A stretch of DNA of 19,439 nt from assembly GCA_031283145.1 (NCBI GenBank), contig JAITCJ010000041.1, positions 1 through 19,439 on the forward strand, read 5' to 3'. The notes under the pieces were generated by a model. It was not told the DNA's origin. It made no database searches and worked only from the letters and a program-made list of their open reading frames with translations. Positions within the stretch are counted from its first letter, which is position 1, and each line of letters opens with the position of its first letter. The translations under genes and the position numbers were made by a program. Below are positions 7,077-14,573 of the stretch, one piece after another. This stretch comes from Holophagales bacterium. Its GTDB lineage: Bacteria > Acidobacteriota > Holophagae > Holophagales > Holophagaceae.

Positions 7077-9719
7077 GCTATATATCCCATTTTTGTACAA
7101 ATTCTCTATCGCCGCTTCGCTCAGGTGTCTGTTGTAAATATCAATCCTTTTCACGATGGCTTTAATGCCGGGGAGTATTTCTTCAACCGGCAGCGCGAAA
7201 GAATTGGAGTCATAAGTAACTCCGTTGCGTCTGCCGCTGTTGTTTGTTATCGGTATAAAATTCTTGTCGTCGTGTATCCAGACACAGACGGCGCGTCCAG
7301 CTTGCTTTACGCTGTCAATGTAAAGGGCTGTGTCGGTTTGGGCGGGTCTGGTCTGGTCGGCGCCGGTTTCGCTGAATCGCTTGTCGCATGTCAGCGTAAG
7401 CTCAAACCACTTATCGGGGGCAATTGTCGGATTTGAGACAGTAAGGCCATCGGCGTCCATGAATTCAAAATGATACTCAATGCCTTTTTCGCCGCGCTCA
7501 AAACCAAGCCGCCCCGTACCTTTATAGTTGGCGTATAGTGTTCCGTCCGCGCCCTTAAACAATACTGTATTGGCTGGGATGTCGGCCAGTTTTGCTTTCA
7601 GTCTGACAGTGAAAGGGTATCCAATGGAGTTAAAAGGCAAGCTGATTTTTCCGGTTCCTGAGAGTTCAAGCCCTGTCGGGGTGGCAGTCGCGCCGCCCGC
7701 AGTGGCGCTGTAGCCGTTTCCTGAAAGATCGTCTAAAGGGTTTAGCGCGCTGAAATCATATGAAGCGACCAGTTCCGACTTGCTTTCCACATAGCGTCCG
7801 GGATTGCCGCCGGGTGCGCGGTTGGCCAGCTTGGAGAAGCGGGCGGCGTATGAGGCGTATGTTTGATTATTTGTTTTTTCGCCGTGCCAGGTTTTTTCCG
7901 CCACGAAAGGTATGAGGTCGCGCATTCTGTCAAAGAGGTCAAATTCCGAGAAGCCGCCGTTAAAAGAAGGAAAATCATGCCAAACACAGAACTGCGCGCC
8001 TTTGGTCTGTGGATGCGCTTTTGGCATAATCGCGGTACCCTTGCCGGCATTGCGCTTGGGAGAAAAATTATTCACGTCAAATGAATCATAGAGATAATCC
8101 AAGCGGTAATCGCCATTGTTTGAATAGGAATGCCCCCAATAGTCCGGGTATCCGCTGGCGCAGCCCGGCACTAGGTACAACCAGCCTCCCACAGTATTGA
8201 TCACGTTGTAGCCTTTGTCATAGACGCTTTGCGCGTCTGCATAATAGGGCGCCCACATGTTAACCGTCACTTTCGGGTTTTGGACCAGACCGTCCGGCAT
8301 ATCAATGTGATAGGACGCAAATTCTGTCCACTTTCTGACTTCCAGACCCATGCCAAGCAATCCCTCAGTCATGGTTTTGTTATACAGCGCGTGAGATTGC
8401 CGGTACGACGAATCGCCGCCGCCGTACTCGTCGCTGCCGAAATGTACTTTCCTGCTTACAAACACAGGGTCATGGCCGCTCGTGTACTCGTCAAACAAAT
8501 CCAGTATGAAATTTACAACGATGTTGCGATTTGTATCTGTAGTAATATCCATGTCTCCAATGTCACGCATTGGTATGCCCACGTTCCTGAAAATTTCTGA
8601 GTGCGCTGGTGTGTCAATTTCATTGACCACCTCAACGCCGTATTTCAGCAGATCTTTCTGGAAAGCGCGATATTCGTCCTTTGTGTAAAAGCCATCGGTT
8701 TTCACATCGTCTTCAATGTTCAGGTTTATTGCCGGATGCCTCTCACTTTGCAGCCGAAACGCTTTATATCCTGTGGCCGCCCAGTAATCGTTCAGGTGGA
8801 TATGGAGTTCATTGAGCTTGTACCATGCCATATACCTGCCGATTTGCTCTATGTATTTAATCGGGATATACTGTCGGCCAACATCAATCATGCCAGCGCG
8901 TATGGGGTATCTGGGGTAATCCCGCGCTTCGCCTTTTGGCGCCGTACGCTTATCGGAGGAGCCGTACAGAATCTGTGTCACCGTAACTCCGCCGTACATC
9001 AATCCCTTTTCAGACGGAGCCTTGATGGAAATACTATCTCCTATGGTAAGGCTGTATCCCTCATCGCCCAGTTCGCCCAAGAGAGACGGAGCATAAATGA
9101 ATTCAACGCAACCCGCGCCGCCTGTGGTGGCAATGGCAGACTCAAAGTTGAGCATCTCTTTAAAAAAGCCGAGTGTTTTTTGGGCGGCTGAAATTGCGGC
9201 GCTTTCATGTGGAACGGCAACGAGTCTGGAATTCGCGGAAAGCCTGAATACTCCCCTGTCGCCGTGCCACTCGCGCAAGGCGGGAATTACATCCGGCTCG
9301 GGGTTCAGACCCTGATCGGGATACTTGCCTTTAACTTTAAACCTGATGTCGCCTTGAGAAACCGCGTCATCACAAGTGTTATTTGCCGCGCTTTCAAGTT
9401 TTACCCTGCCTGTAATGCGGTACATCACATTTACGTCCATGTTGACGAGCGGTTTGAAGTATGAACCGTCCGGAGCGACAATCCGCGCGTTGTCGCTCCC
9501 GTAAAATTCAATATTGTGACTTGCCGGAACCGCCGGTAGTTTCCATTTGCCTTTAACTAGCTTTGGCGGGATACGCCGCGAAAGCTCCAATGTCTTCGCG
9601 TCGTGTCCAGACGTCTGCTTTGGATCGGTTTCAGCGCCGATTATCGGCATTAGCGCCATGACAGCCGAGAACGCAAAGGCCGTGACGCGGTTTGGCGGTG
9701 TTATGATAGTATTCGACAT
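7071..9719 (-). CDS. Exported GH20 beta-hexosaminidase-like glycosidase with C-terminal LamG-like domain
   Basis: Glycoside hydrolase family 20 removes terminal N-acetylhexosamines, or lacto-N-biose in some members, using substrate-assisted catalysis. The 882 residues begin with a signal peptide (cleavage likely after IIGA, about residue 29). A GH20b-like N-terminal domain reaches about 265. The catalytic barrel then runs from RAGMIDVGRQYIPIKYIEQI to about 620. The catalytic Asp430-Glu431 pair is in VHFGSDEYGGG, and other barrel motifs are LHIHLNDYW and VVNEIDTPAH. The SDEY form resembles lacto-N-biosidase-like GH20 members more than classical GGDE enzymes, so the exact substrate is open. From about 650 a concanavalin/LamG-like beta-sandwich (SYDFSALNPLDDLSGNGY) probably binds glycan. 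It starts one base after the prx stop with no clear ribosome site, so translation is probably coupled. Confidence 0.9.
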   Translation of the reverse strand: MSNTIITPPNRVTAFAFSAVMALMPIIGAETDPKQTSGHDAKTLELSRRIPPKLVKGKWKLPAVPASHNIEFYGSDNARIVAPDGSYFKPLVNMDVNVMYRITGRVKLESAANNTCDDAVSQGDIRFKVKGKYPDQGLNPEPDVIPALREWHGDRGVFRLSANSRLVAVPHESAAISAAQKTLGFFKEMLNFESAIATTGGAGCVEFIYAPSLLGELGDEGYSLTIGDSISIKAPSEKGLMYGGVTVTQILYGSSDKRTAPKGEARDYPRYPIRAGMIDVGRQYIPIKYIEQIGRYMAWYKLNELHIHLNDYWAATGYKAFRLQSERHPAINLNIEDDVKTDGFYTKDEYRAFQKDLLKYGVEVVNEIDTPAHSEIFRNVGIPMRDIGDMDITTDTNRNIVVNFILDLFDEYTSGHDPVFVSRKVHFGSDEYGGGDSSYRQSHALYNKTMTEGLLGMGLEVRKWTEFASYHIDMPDGLVQNPKVTVNMWAPYYADAQSVYDKGYNVINTVGGWLYLVPGCASGYPDYWGHSYSNNGDYRLDYLYDSFDVNNFSPKRNAGKGTAIMPKAHPQTKGAQFCVWHDFPSFNGGFSEFDLFDRMRDLIPFVAEKTWHGEKTNNQTYASYAARFSKLANRAPGGNPGRYVESKSELVASYDFSALNPLDDLSGNGYSATAGGATATPTGLELSGTGKISLPFNSIGYPFTVRLKAKLADIPANTVLFKGADGTLYANYKGTGRLGFERGEKGIEYHFEFMDADGLTVSNPTIAPDKWFELTLTCDKRFSETGADQTRPAQTDTALYIDSVKQAGRAVCVWIHDDKNFIPITNNSGRRNGVTYDSNSFALPVEEILPGIKAIVKRIDIYNRHLSEAAIENLYKNGIYSQ

Positions 9720-9720
9720 T

Positions 9721-10257
9721 CTATTTATCAGTCGGCAGATTCGCCAACGCGCTCAATACGTCCTCCGCTTGCTTTGCTGTTGAGGCCTTTGTATCAAGCC
9801 AAACCAGCTTGCCATCTCTGAACAGATAAGCTTGCCTGCTGGCCATAGAGTTATTCAACAATGGTACGCCGAAAGCGTCGATCACTTTCATTTCCGTATC
9901 AGCCAGAAGCTGAAAGGGCAGGGTGTTCGCAACGATGAACTCCTTTTGTTTTTCCGCGGGGTCACTGCTGACGCCGAAAACTTTCACTCCTTTGCCTTGC
10001 AGTTCATTGTACGCGTCTCTCAAACTGCATGCCTGGGCTGTGCAACCCCGTGTCAGCGCCCTTGGATAAAAGAAAACCAGCATGTAACCGTTTTTCCCTT
10101 CTTGCGCCAGATTTAACGTTGCTCTGTCCTGGTTCTGAACAGCCACGCTTGGTATCGGCTCCCCCAATTTAAGTTTGGTACCGGCCTGTTCGTCAGCGTA
10201 AGCCACGATGACAAAGGTGAACGCGCACAAGGCGAGTGACGTCAGAGATATTCTCAT
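9721..10257 (-). CDS. Exported peroxiredoxin of the Bcp/PrxQ type
   Basis: A 178-residue thioredoxin-fold peroxidase with a signal peptide (about 1-21, cleavage near AYA-DE), so it should act in the periplasm or outside the cell. The core has FFYPRALTRGCTAQACSLRD. Cys72 is the peroxidatic residue, and Cys77, five residues on, is the PrxQ-type resolving cysteine. The usual TPGCT motif appears here as TRGCT. Further conserved pieces are VKVFGVSSDP, FQLLADTEMKVIDAFGV and a final strand AYLFRDGKLVW. It is the first gene of a two-gene unit with the GH20 enzyme, an unusual pairing with no clear functional explanation. It could also be annotated as AhpC/TSA family. Confidence 0.9.
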   Translation of the reverse strand: MRISLTSLALCAFTFVIVAYADEQAGTKLKLGEPIPSVAVQNQDRATLNLAQEGKNGYMLVFFYPRALTRGCTAQACSLRDAYNELQGKGVKVFGVSSDPAEKQKEFIVANTLPFQLLADTEMKVIDAFGVPLLNNSMASRQAYLFRDGKLVWLDTKASTAKQAEDVLSALANLPTDK

Positions 10258-10353
10258 GTATTGCCCTTTCAGGAAAGCGTCAAACCCTGATTATGAAGCA
10301 ACTCCTTTTGATTTGCGCAGTTTAAGATAGAAGTTTTCGGGGCAGTCCGTTTT

Positions 10354-10398
10354 CAACAGATTTGAAAAACAGTCTGGTACTGTTTTTCAAATCTGTTG
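10354..10398. repeat. Palindromic repeat family II, copy 2
   Basis: Arms CAACAGATTTGAAAAACAG (10354-10372) and CTGTTTTTCAAATCTGTTG (10380-10398) are perfect 19-bp reverse complements around a 7-nt loop. Fifteen of 19 arm positions match the 7031-7076 copy, and the differing positions are changed on both arms. This copy lies between divergent genes, immediately before a TATAAT, so it cannot simply terminate either gene. Confidence 0.85.
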
Positions 10399-10400
10399 GT

Positions 10401-10406
10401 TATAAT
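10401..10406 (+). promoter_or_regulatory. Possible -10 box for the GH105 gene
   Basis: A perfect TATAAT lies two bases after the family II palindrome and 68 bp before the GH105 start. The -35 position falls inside the palindrome and does not resemble TTGACA. The promoter may depend on an activator, or the match may be chance. Confidence 0.35.
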
Positions 10407-10412
10407 TTTCGT

Positions 10413-10434
10413 GGACGCGGGATTGGCGTCCCGC
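10413..10434. repeat. Two overlapping, mutually exclusive hairpins in the GH105 leader
   Basis: GGACGC (10413-10418) pairs with GCGTCC (10426-10431). Alternatively GCGGGA (10417-10422) pairs with TCCCGC (10429-10434). The two 6-bp stems cannot form together. The unit is GC-rich in an AT-rich leader, and may be another short dispersed repeat or a leader switch. Confidence 0.4.
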
Positions 10435-10474
10435 TACAAATCAAAGCAACCCTCAAACAGCAAGGAAAGCACAG

Positions 10475-11587
10475 ATGAAAAAGGCTCTTTTGGTCATGCT
10501 GCCCCTAGTGGTGTTCATTTCATGCAAGGCGCCGAGTGCTCTCACGCATATAGACAAATCCACCATTGAGGCCAATCAGCGCAGGGTCGCCGATTGGATG
10601 CTGACGCACAGGCAGGAGACGCCCGGAGGCAGGCACAAGGACAACCAATGGACTATAGCCGCATGGTACGCGGGCGTCTTCAGTTTCTATGAGCAGACCA
10701 AAGATACTCGTTACCTGGAGCCTCTCATGGCGATGGAGAAAACCGTTGGCTGGAAAGTTGGCGGAAGGCGCTTCTTTGGCGACGATCAAGCTATATCTCA
10801 AGTGTACTTGGACATCTATCGCAAGGTAAAAAAAGACCCGTTGATGATTGCCGATATAAAAGCCGTTGTGGATGAACAAATATCTATGCCCGACCCGGGC
10901 CTGGGCGCGCATACGGCGGCACTCTTTGAAAAGGGGGCATGGTCCTGGTGCGATGGCCTCTTTATGGCCCCACCGGTCTGGGCGCGACTGTCCCTTGTAA
11001 CGGGCGACAGAAAATATCTGGACGCTATGGATGAAAAGTACTGGAAATCGCACGACTTCCTGTACGACAAAGAAGAAAAGCTGTTTTACAGAGACGCGAG
11101 TTATTTTGACCTCAGAGAAAAAAACGGGGAAAAAATATTTTGGAGCCGAGGGAACGGGTGGGTATTGGGAGGCCTGGCAAGATTATTGGAAGTAATGCCG
11201 AACGATTACCCGACGCGGCGCAAATATGAAGAACTATTTGTAGAAATGGCAGTCCGTATCCGCGGATTGCAACAGCCGGACGGGCTATGGCGTTCCAGCC
11301 TGCTGGACCCCGCAAGCTATCCCGCTGGCGAGGCCAGCGGTACTGCTTTTTATACATATGCGCTTGCCTGGGGCATCAACAACAAATTGTTGAGCGCAGC
11401 AGACTTTGTCTCCACTGTAGTCCGCGCCTGGCAGGCCCTAAATGGGTGCATACAGCCCGATGGCAGATTGGGATGGGCGCAGTCAATAGGCCAGGACCCA
11501 AAGCTGGTTAAGGCCGAAGACACCGAAGTCTATGCCGTGGGAGCTTTCCTGCTGGCAGGACGCGAGGTGCTTGCGTTGAAGCTATAG
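10475..11587 (+). CDS. GH105 unsaturated rhamnogalacturonyl/uronyl hydrolase, lipoprotein
   Basis: Family GH105 (YteR-like) hydrolases release the unsaturated uronic acid left at oligosaccharide ends by polysaccharide lyases, as in pectin or rhamnogalacturonan breakdown. The 370 residues start with a lipoprotein signal (MKKALLVMLPLVVFISC, lipid-modified Cys17). The alpha/alpha-barrel family motifs follow: FFGDDQ at about 100-105, WSWCDGLFMAPP with the likely general acid Asp160, and FWSRGNGWVLGGLARLL. Length is close to family norm, allowing for the signal. AAGGA stands eight bases before the ATG. The stop TAG (11585-11587) lies in the left arm of a family I palindrome. No lyase or SusC/D-like gene is adjacent, so the polysaccharide is unknown. 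Confidence 0.92.
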   Translation: MKKALLVMLPLVVFISCKAPSALTHIDKSTIEANQRRVADWMLTHRQETPGGRHKDNQWTIAAWYAGVFSFYEQTKDTRYLEPLMAMEKTVGWKVGGRRFFGDDQAISQVYLDIYRKVKKDPLMIADIKAVVDEQISMPDPGLGAHTAALFEKGAWSWCDGLFMAPPVWARLSLVTGDRKYLDAMDEKYWKSHDFLYDKEEKLFYRDASYFDLREKNGEKIFWSRGNGWVLGGLARLLEVMPNDYPTRRKYEELFVEMAVRIRGLQQPDGLWRSSLLDPASYPAGEASGTAFYTYALAWGINNKLLSAADFVSTVVRAWQALNGCIQPDGRLGWAQSIGQDPKLVKAEDTEVYAVGAFLLAGREVLALKL

Positions 11588-11619
11588 CAGTTTAATTTTT
11601 TCGTAGTTGAACTGCTATA
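11583..11619 (-). repeat. Palindromic repeat family I, copy 2, carrying the stop codons of both convergent genes
   Basis: Arms TATAGCAGTTTAA (11583-11595) and TTGAACTGCTATA (11607-11619) pair with one T/G wobble around an 11-nt loop. On the minus strand the loop reads CTACGAAAAAA, matching the CTACGAA of copy 1. The TAG at 11585-11587 ends the GH105 gene and the minus-strand TAG at 11617-11615 ends the ABC ATPase gene. Both come from the TATAG at the arm ends. Confidence 0.85.
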
Positions 11620-12337
11620 TATATTCGCCATCCGGCAATTCCGGCACGAGCGATGTTAAAAAACGGGTTTCCACGCAAAATACTTGACGTATTAGGTGAG
11701 CTGTGAGGATATCGTGCGGGGGGCCGTCCGCAACCAGCTTCCCTCGGTCGAGGACTATTAAGCGATCAAAGCGGTAAGCGGCGCGTATGTCGTGAAGGCT
11801 GACCAAAACGCACGCGCCGCCGCTCGCCAGACCGCGAGCAAGCGCATATACTTCCAGTGTGTGGCGAACGTCAAGGCAGGAGGCTGGTTCGTCCCATAGT
11901 TGTATTGGCGCTCCGGTGGCCAGCGCTCGGGCGATGAAAACACGGCGGCGCTCACCGCCGGAAAGCTCTGTGACAGCCCTATTGGCAATGCGCGAAATAT
12001 TTACGGCGGCCATAGCTTCATCTATCCGCTGATTGTCGTCGCCATGCGCGAAACGGCCTTGGGCGACCACGTCTCGAACAGGAAAAGCAAACTCCGCCGC
12101 GCTTTCCTGTCCCAGCCAGGCCAGCATACGGCCGCGCTTTATGTAGGGAATGCGTTCAAGCTCTTCTCCCATCCAATAAATACCGCCCGACGCGCTCAAC
12201 AGGCCGGCCAGAGCGTTTAACAGCGTTGATTTGCCAGCGCCGTTAGGGCCTAGTATGGCGGCGCATTCACCAGCGTGAACTTCCAGGCTGATGTTATACA
12301 GACGGCCATCAACTGAGAGGGCGGCGGCTTTCAGCAT
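11615..12337 (-). CDS. ABC importer ATPase, BtuD/FecE/HmuV type
   Basis: The 240-residue ATPase powers a type II importer for cobalamin, siderophore or heme. Walker A is GPNGAGKST (30-38), the Q-loop is WLGQES, the signature is LSGGERRR (125-132), Walker B is IQLWDEP (Asp149, catalytic Glu150) and the switch His182 is in LVSLHDIR. It overlaps the permease gene by seven bases and is the last of three genes transcribed leftwards. The tail ends DGEYI at a TAG inside a palindromic repeat, so the last codons (after about residue 237) may derive from the repeat. Substrate cannot be set from the ATPase alone. Confidence 0.93.
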   Translation of the reverse strand: MLKAAALSVDGRLYNISLEVHAGECAAILGPNGAGKSTLLNALAGLLSASGGIYWMGEELERIPYIKRGRMLAWLGQESAAEFAFPVRDVVAQGRFAHGDDNQRIDEAMAAVNISRIANRAVTELSGGERRRVFIARALATGAPIQLWDEPASCLDVRHTLEVYALARGLASGGACVLVSLHDIRAAYRFDRLIVLDRGKLVADGPPHDILTAHLIRQVFCVETRFLTSLVPELPDGEYI

Positions 12338-13308
12338 GGCCGCTTCCTTAAAAGCCAGAGTAAAAACGGGCCGCCAACGAGGGATGTAATGACGCCCAAA
12401 CGCGTTCCCGCCCCTAAAAAGCGCGTTGGCAGGTCACAGAGTAAAACCAACGACGCGCCTCCTAACATAGACAATGGTACTAAACGCCTGTGATTTGGAC
12501 CGTCCAACAAGCGGATAATGTGGGGCACAACTAAACCGACAAAACCGATTACACCTCCGACAGCAGTTGCCAGAGCGGTCAGGACTGTTGACAGGACTAT
12601 CAGTTGCCAGCGCAGTCGGCGCACATCCACGCCAAGGCTCTGCGCGCCTGAATCTCCCAATGCCAGCAAGTTCATGGGTCGTCCAAGCGGCAAAAGCAGT
12701 ATTGATGCCAGCAGAATGCCGGGAGCCGCCATCCAGACATGTTCCCATGTCCTGTTTTCGATACCCCCCATTAGCCAGAACAGGATTTGGGCGTTTAAGT
12801 GCGTTTGCGCCGCAGACGCCGAAAGTATGAAACTGGTAACGGCCCCAAACAAGGCGTTGAGCGCCACGCCGGCCAAAAGTAAATGCTCGGGCGACGCGCC
12901 TTTTCGGGCAAGCAGTATGACCGCGCCAATAGCCAGGAACGCGCCTGATACAGAGGCTAACGGAACGGTATAAATTCCAAACCAGCCGCCAAAGGTCAGG
13001 GCTAAAACAGCCCCCAGCGCTCCGCCGCTGCTGACGCCAAGCAAACCCGGAGCGGCAAGCGGGTTGCGGAAGTAGGCTTGCATAACAGCGCCTGAAGCAC
13101 CCAGCCCAACGCCCACAAATAAGCCGACAATGGTTCTGGGCAGACGTATGTCGAAAAAAATTATTCGGCTTGATTCATCCGCAGCCCCGCAAATTGCCGC
13201 CCAAATTTCAACGGGCGACAACATTGCTTCGCCCAGGGCCATTGACGCCACGATGGCAAAAAACAGTAAAAGCGCGAATCCCGCGAAAATGAGATGGGAT
13301 TTAGACAT
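12331..13308 (-). CDS. FecCD/BtuC-type ABC importer permease
   Basis: The 325-residue polytopic inner-membrane permease of the FecCD family probably forms a homodimer with two ATPases. Recognisable family stretches are DIRLPRTIVGLFVGVGLGAS, AVMQAYFRNPLAAPGLLGVS, LLLAGVALNALFGAVTSFIL, LGDSGAQSLGVDV, and the ATPase-coupling region GFVGLVVPHIIRLLDGPNHR near residue 265. About nine or ten hydrophobic segments are visible. It overlaps the binding-protein gene by eight bases upstream and the ATPase gene by seven downstream, indicating a translationally coupled three-gene operon. Confidence 0.95.
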   Translation of the reverse strand: MSKSHLIFAGFALLLFFAIVASMALGEAMLSPVEIWAAICGAADESSRIIFFDIRLPRTIVGLFVGVGLGASGAVMQAYFRNPLAAPGLLGVSSGGALGAVLALTFGGWFGIYTVPLASVSGAFLAIGAVILLARKGASPEHLLLAGVALNALFGAVTSFILSASAAQTHLNAQILFWLMGGIENRTWEHVWMAAPGILLASILLLPLGRPMNLLALGDSGAQSLGVDVRRLRWQLIVLSTVLTALATAVGGVIGFVGLVVPHIIRLLDGPNHRRLVPLSMLGGASLVLLCDLPTRFLGAGTRLGVITSLVGGPFLLWLLRKRPC

Positions 13309-14254
13309 CAGAGCCAGTCACAACCGGTTTAGCCGCCTTTGGAACCGCATCTTTAAATCGCTCAGGGTGTAAGGCATGGGCAAGAATTTCATAAGCTGTA
13401 ATCCTGTGATGGCTGGTCGAGGCGAACAGCGCCCCTGGGATTTCAACAACTCGGCCCTGTTTGTACGCCTGTAAAAATCGAAATGGGGCAATGTCCCTCA
13501 TGCGGTCAATCAACTGTGGCCCCGCTTCGTTTGGCCTATGCTCAGTTGGCCCAACTAGAAAGTCTATTTTCCAGGTGAGCAGTTTTTCCGGCAGAATAGG
13601 CGCAACGCCGTTTATCCCCGCTTCAGCGGCCACGTTTACAGCGCCGGCATGGTCGCACAGATCCTGAAAAGACGTGTTGGAGCCTGAAATATACGGATAC
13701 ACGCCTGCCGAGAGGACACGGACGGGTTTTTCGCCTTTCAGGACATTAGCCAGTGAACTGACTCTTGAACGGCAGGAAGCAATCACGTCCTCAGCCCTCT
13801 GCCTCCGCCCCAGCAAGTCGCCTAATTGGCGCAGTGAGGCGTACACATCTTCCAATGTTTCGTATTTATCTAAAATATATAACCTGACGCCACTCTTCTT
13901 TAATATCGAAACACTGTCAGGCGGCGAAAAGGCGGCCATAAGAACCAAGTCCGGTTTAAAGCGCAGGATGTCTTCGGCGCTTGAACCTTTTAATTTTGGA
14001 TACCGCTTTGCCAATTCAGCGTCCGGCGCGTATAACGGATCGTGGGCCAAGTGGCTAAGCGCCGCGATCTGGCTTGGACCGGCCAAGGCCAGCAAAATAT
14101 CGTCTGTGCCAACGGTTTGACTCACGACCCGCTTTGGCGGCGCGGCATCGGCCTGACGCGCCGTTTGCCCTGCCAACGTATGACGTGGAACGAGCGCGAA
14201 AAGGGAAATGAATAAAAAAACAAGCAAACGCCTGATGTGACAAAGACCGACCAT
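13301..14254 (-). CDS. Periplasmic substrate-binding protein, BtuF/FepB type
   Basis: This is the binding protein for the adjacent importer, with the helical-backbone (TroA-like) fold. I place the start at the ATG at 14254, which gives 317 residues with a signal peptide (MVGLCHIRRLLVFLFISLFA, cleavage near TLAG-Q). Family motifs follow: KRVVSQTVGTDDILLALAGP, the 'IAALSHLA' strand, SAEDILRFKPDLVLMA, and a C-terminal lobe with NEAGPQLIDRMRDIAPFRFL. The frame is open to a TTG at 14374, but the extra 40 residues resemble an AlbA_2 domain, not a signal peptide. They are treated as the remnant of another gene. Ligand (cobalamin, siderophore or heme) is unresolved, and no cobalamin riboswitch was recognised upstream. 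Confidence 0.88.
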   Translation of the reverse strand: MVGLCHIRRLLVFLFISLFALVPRHTLAGQTARQADAAPPKRVVSQTVGTDDILLALAGPSQIAALSHLAHDPLYAPDAELAKRYPKLKGSSAEDILRFKPDLVLMAAFSPPDSVSILKKSGVRLYILDKYETLEDVYASLRQLGDLLGRRQRAEDVIASCRSRVSSLANVLKGEKPVRVLSAGVYPYISGSNTSFQDLCDHAGAVNVAAEAGINGVAPILPEKLLTWKIDFLVGPTEHRPNEAGPQLIDRMRDIAPFRFLQAYKQGRVVEIPGALFASTSHHRITAYEILAHALHPERFKDAVPKAAKPVVTGSDV

Positions 14255-14374
14255 TTCTCCATCATCGTGCCGCTCAATCTTCAGAGTACCAGTGGAGGCA
14301 TTGGCAAATGCGCGTATCGTTTTCAGGCGGTCGTCCCGCCAGGTTTCTTTCCATTCGGTTATCTGGCCTTCCAA
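14243..14374 (-). pseudogene. Remnant of an AlbA_2 (Schlafen-like) domain gene, in frame with the binding protein
   Basis: Minus-strand translation gives ITEWKETWRDDRLKT, then IRAFANASTGTLKIERHDDG and EMVGL. This is the characteristic start of AlbA_2/divergent AAA-4 type proteins, whose usual pattern is E(W/F)KE-WRD-LKTICAFAN-GGTL-IG-DDG-VVGL. Only the first 40-odd residues remain. At MVGL the sequence passes without a stop into the binding-protein signal peptide. The second Gly of GGTL and the Gly of IG are replaced (STGTLKIER), consistent with decay. AlbA_2 proteins are putative DNA-binding regulators or helicase-like proteins, often in mobile or defence neighbourhoods. Evidence is motif recognition by eye. 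Confidence 0.65.
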
Positions 14375-14492
14375 ATCGGCGTTCCTCGCGTTGGTGTAAT
14401 GATTGACTTTCTGGCATTACAACAGACGTAATTGCAAAGACTGGTAGGCAAAATGTATTCGCCTCTTTGCAGATTACAAAAAATGCTAATAA

Positions 14493-14573
14493 TTATCTGG
14501 TGACAATTGCCCTTGCGGTCTGCCCGTTGCTTACCTCTATTTTAGCGTAAGCATAGCCACCCGTAGTACTAGC
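14493..14573 (-). other. In-frame continuation of the lipoprotein gene beyond its TAG
   Basis: The 26 codons after the amber stop read ASTTGGYAYAKIEV, then SNGQTARAIVTR, ending at TAA (14495-14493). They have beta-strand character and no further stop. They supply the last strands expected for the carboxypeptidase-regulatory-like domain. This supports a nonsense mutation (for example CAG or GAG to TAG), programmed readthrough, or a sequencing error. Confidence 0.6.

Noticed and set aside
8601..9191. 196-codon plus-strand open frame inside the GH20 gene
   Set aside because: It is antisense to the catalytic domain of a well-supported enzyme, has no ribosome site and shows no family motifs.
14255..14480. 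Cobalamin riboswitch upstream of the BtuF-like gene
   Set aside because: I looked on the minus strand for the B12 box (GCCACTG), the GGGAA and GGTGAAAATCC segments and the CCAGG-A-CCTGCC stem. Only scattered partial resemblances such as CCACTGG are present, and part of the stretch is read as an AlbA_2 remnant.
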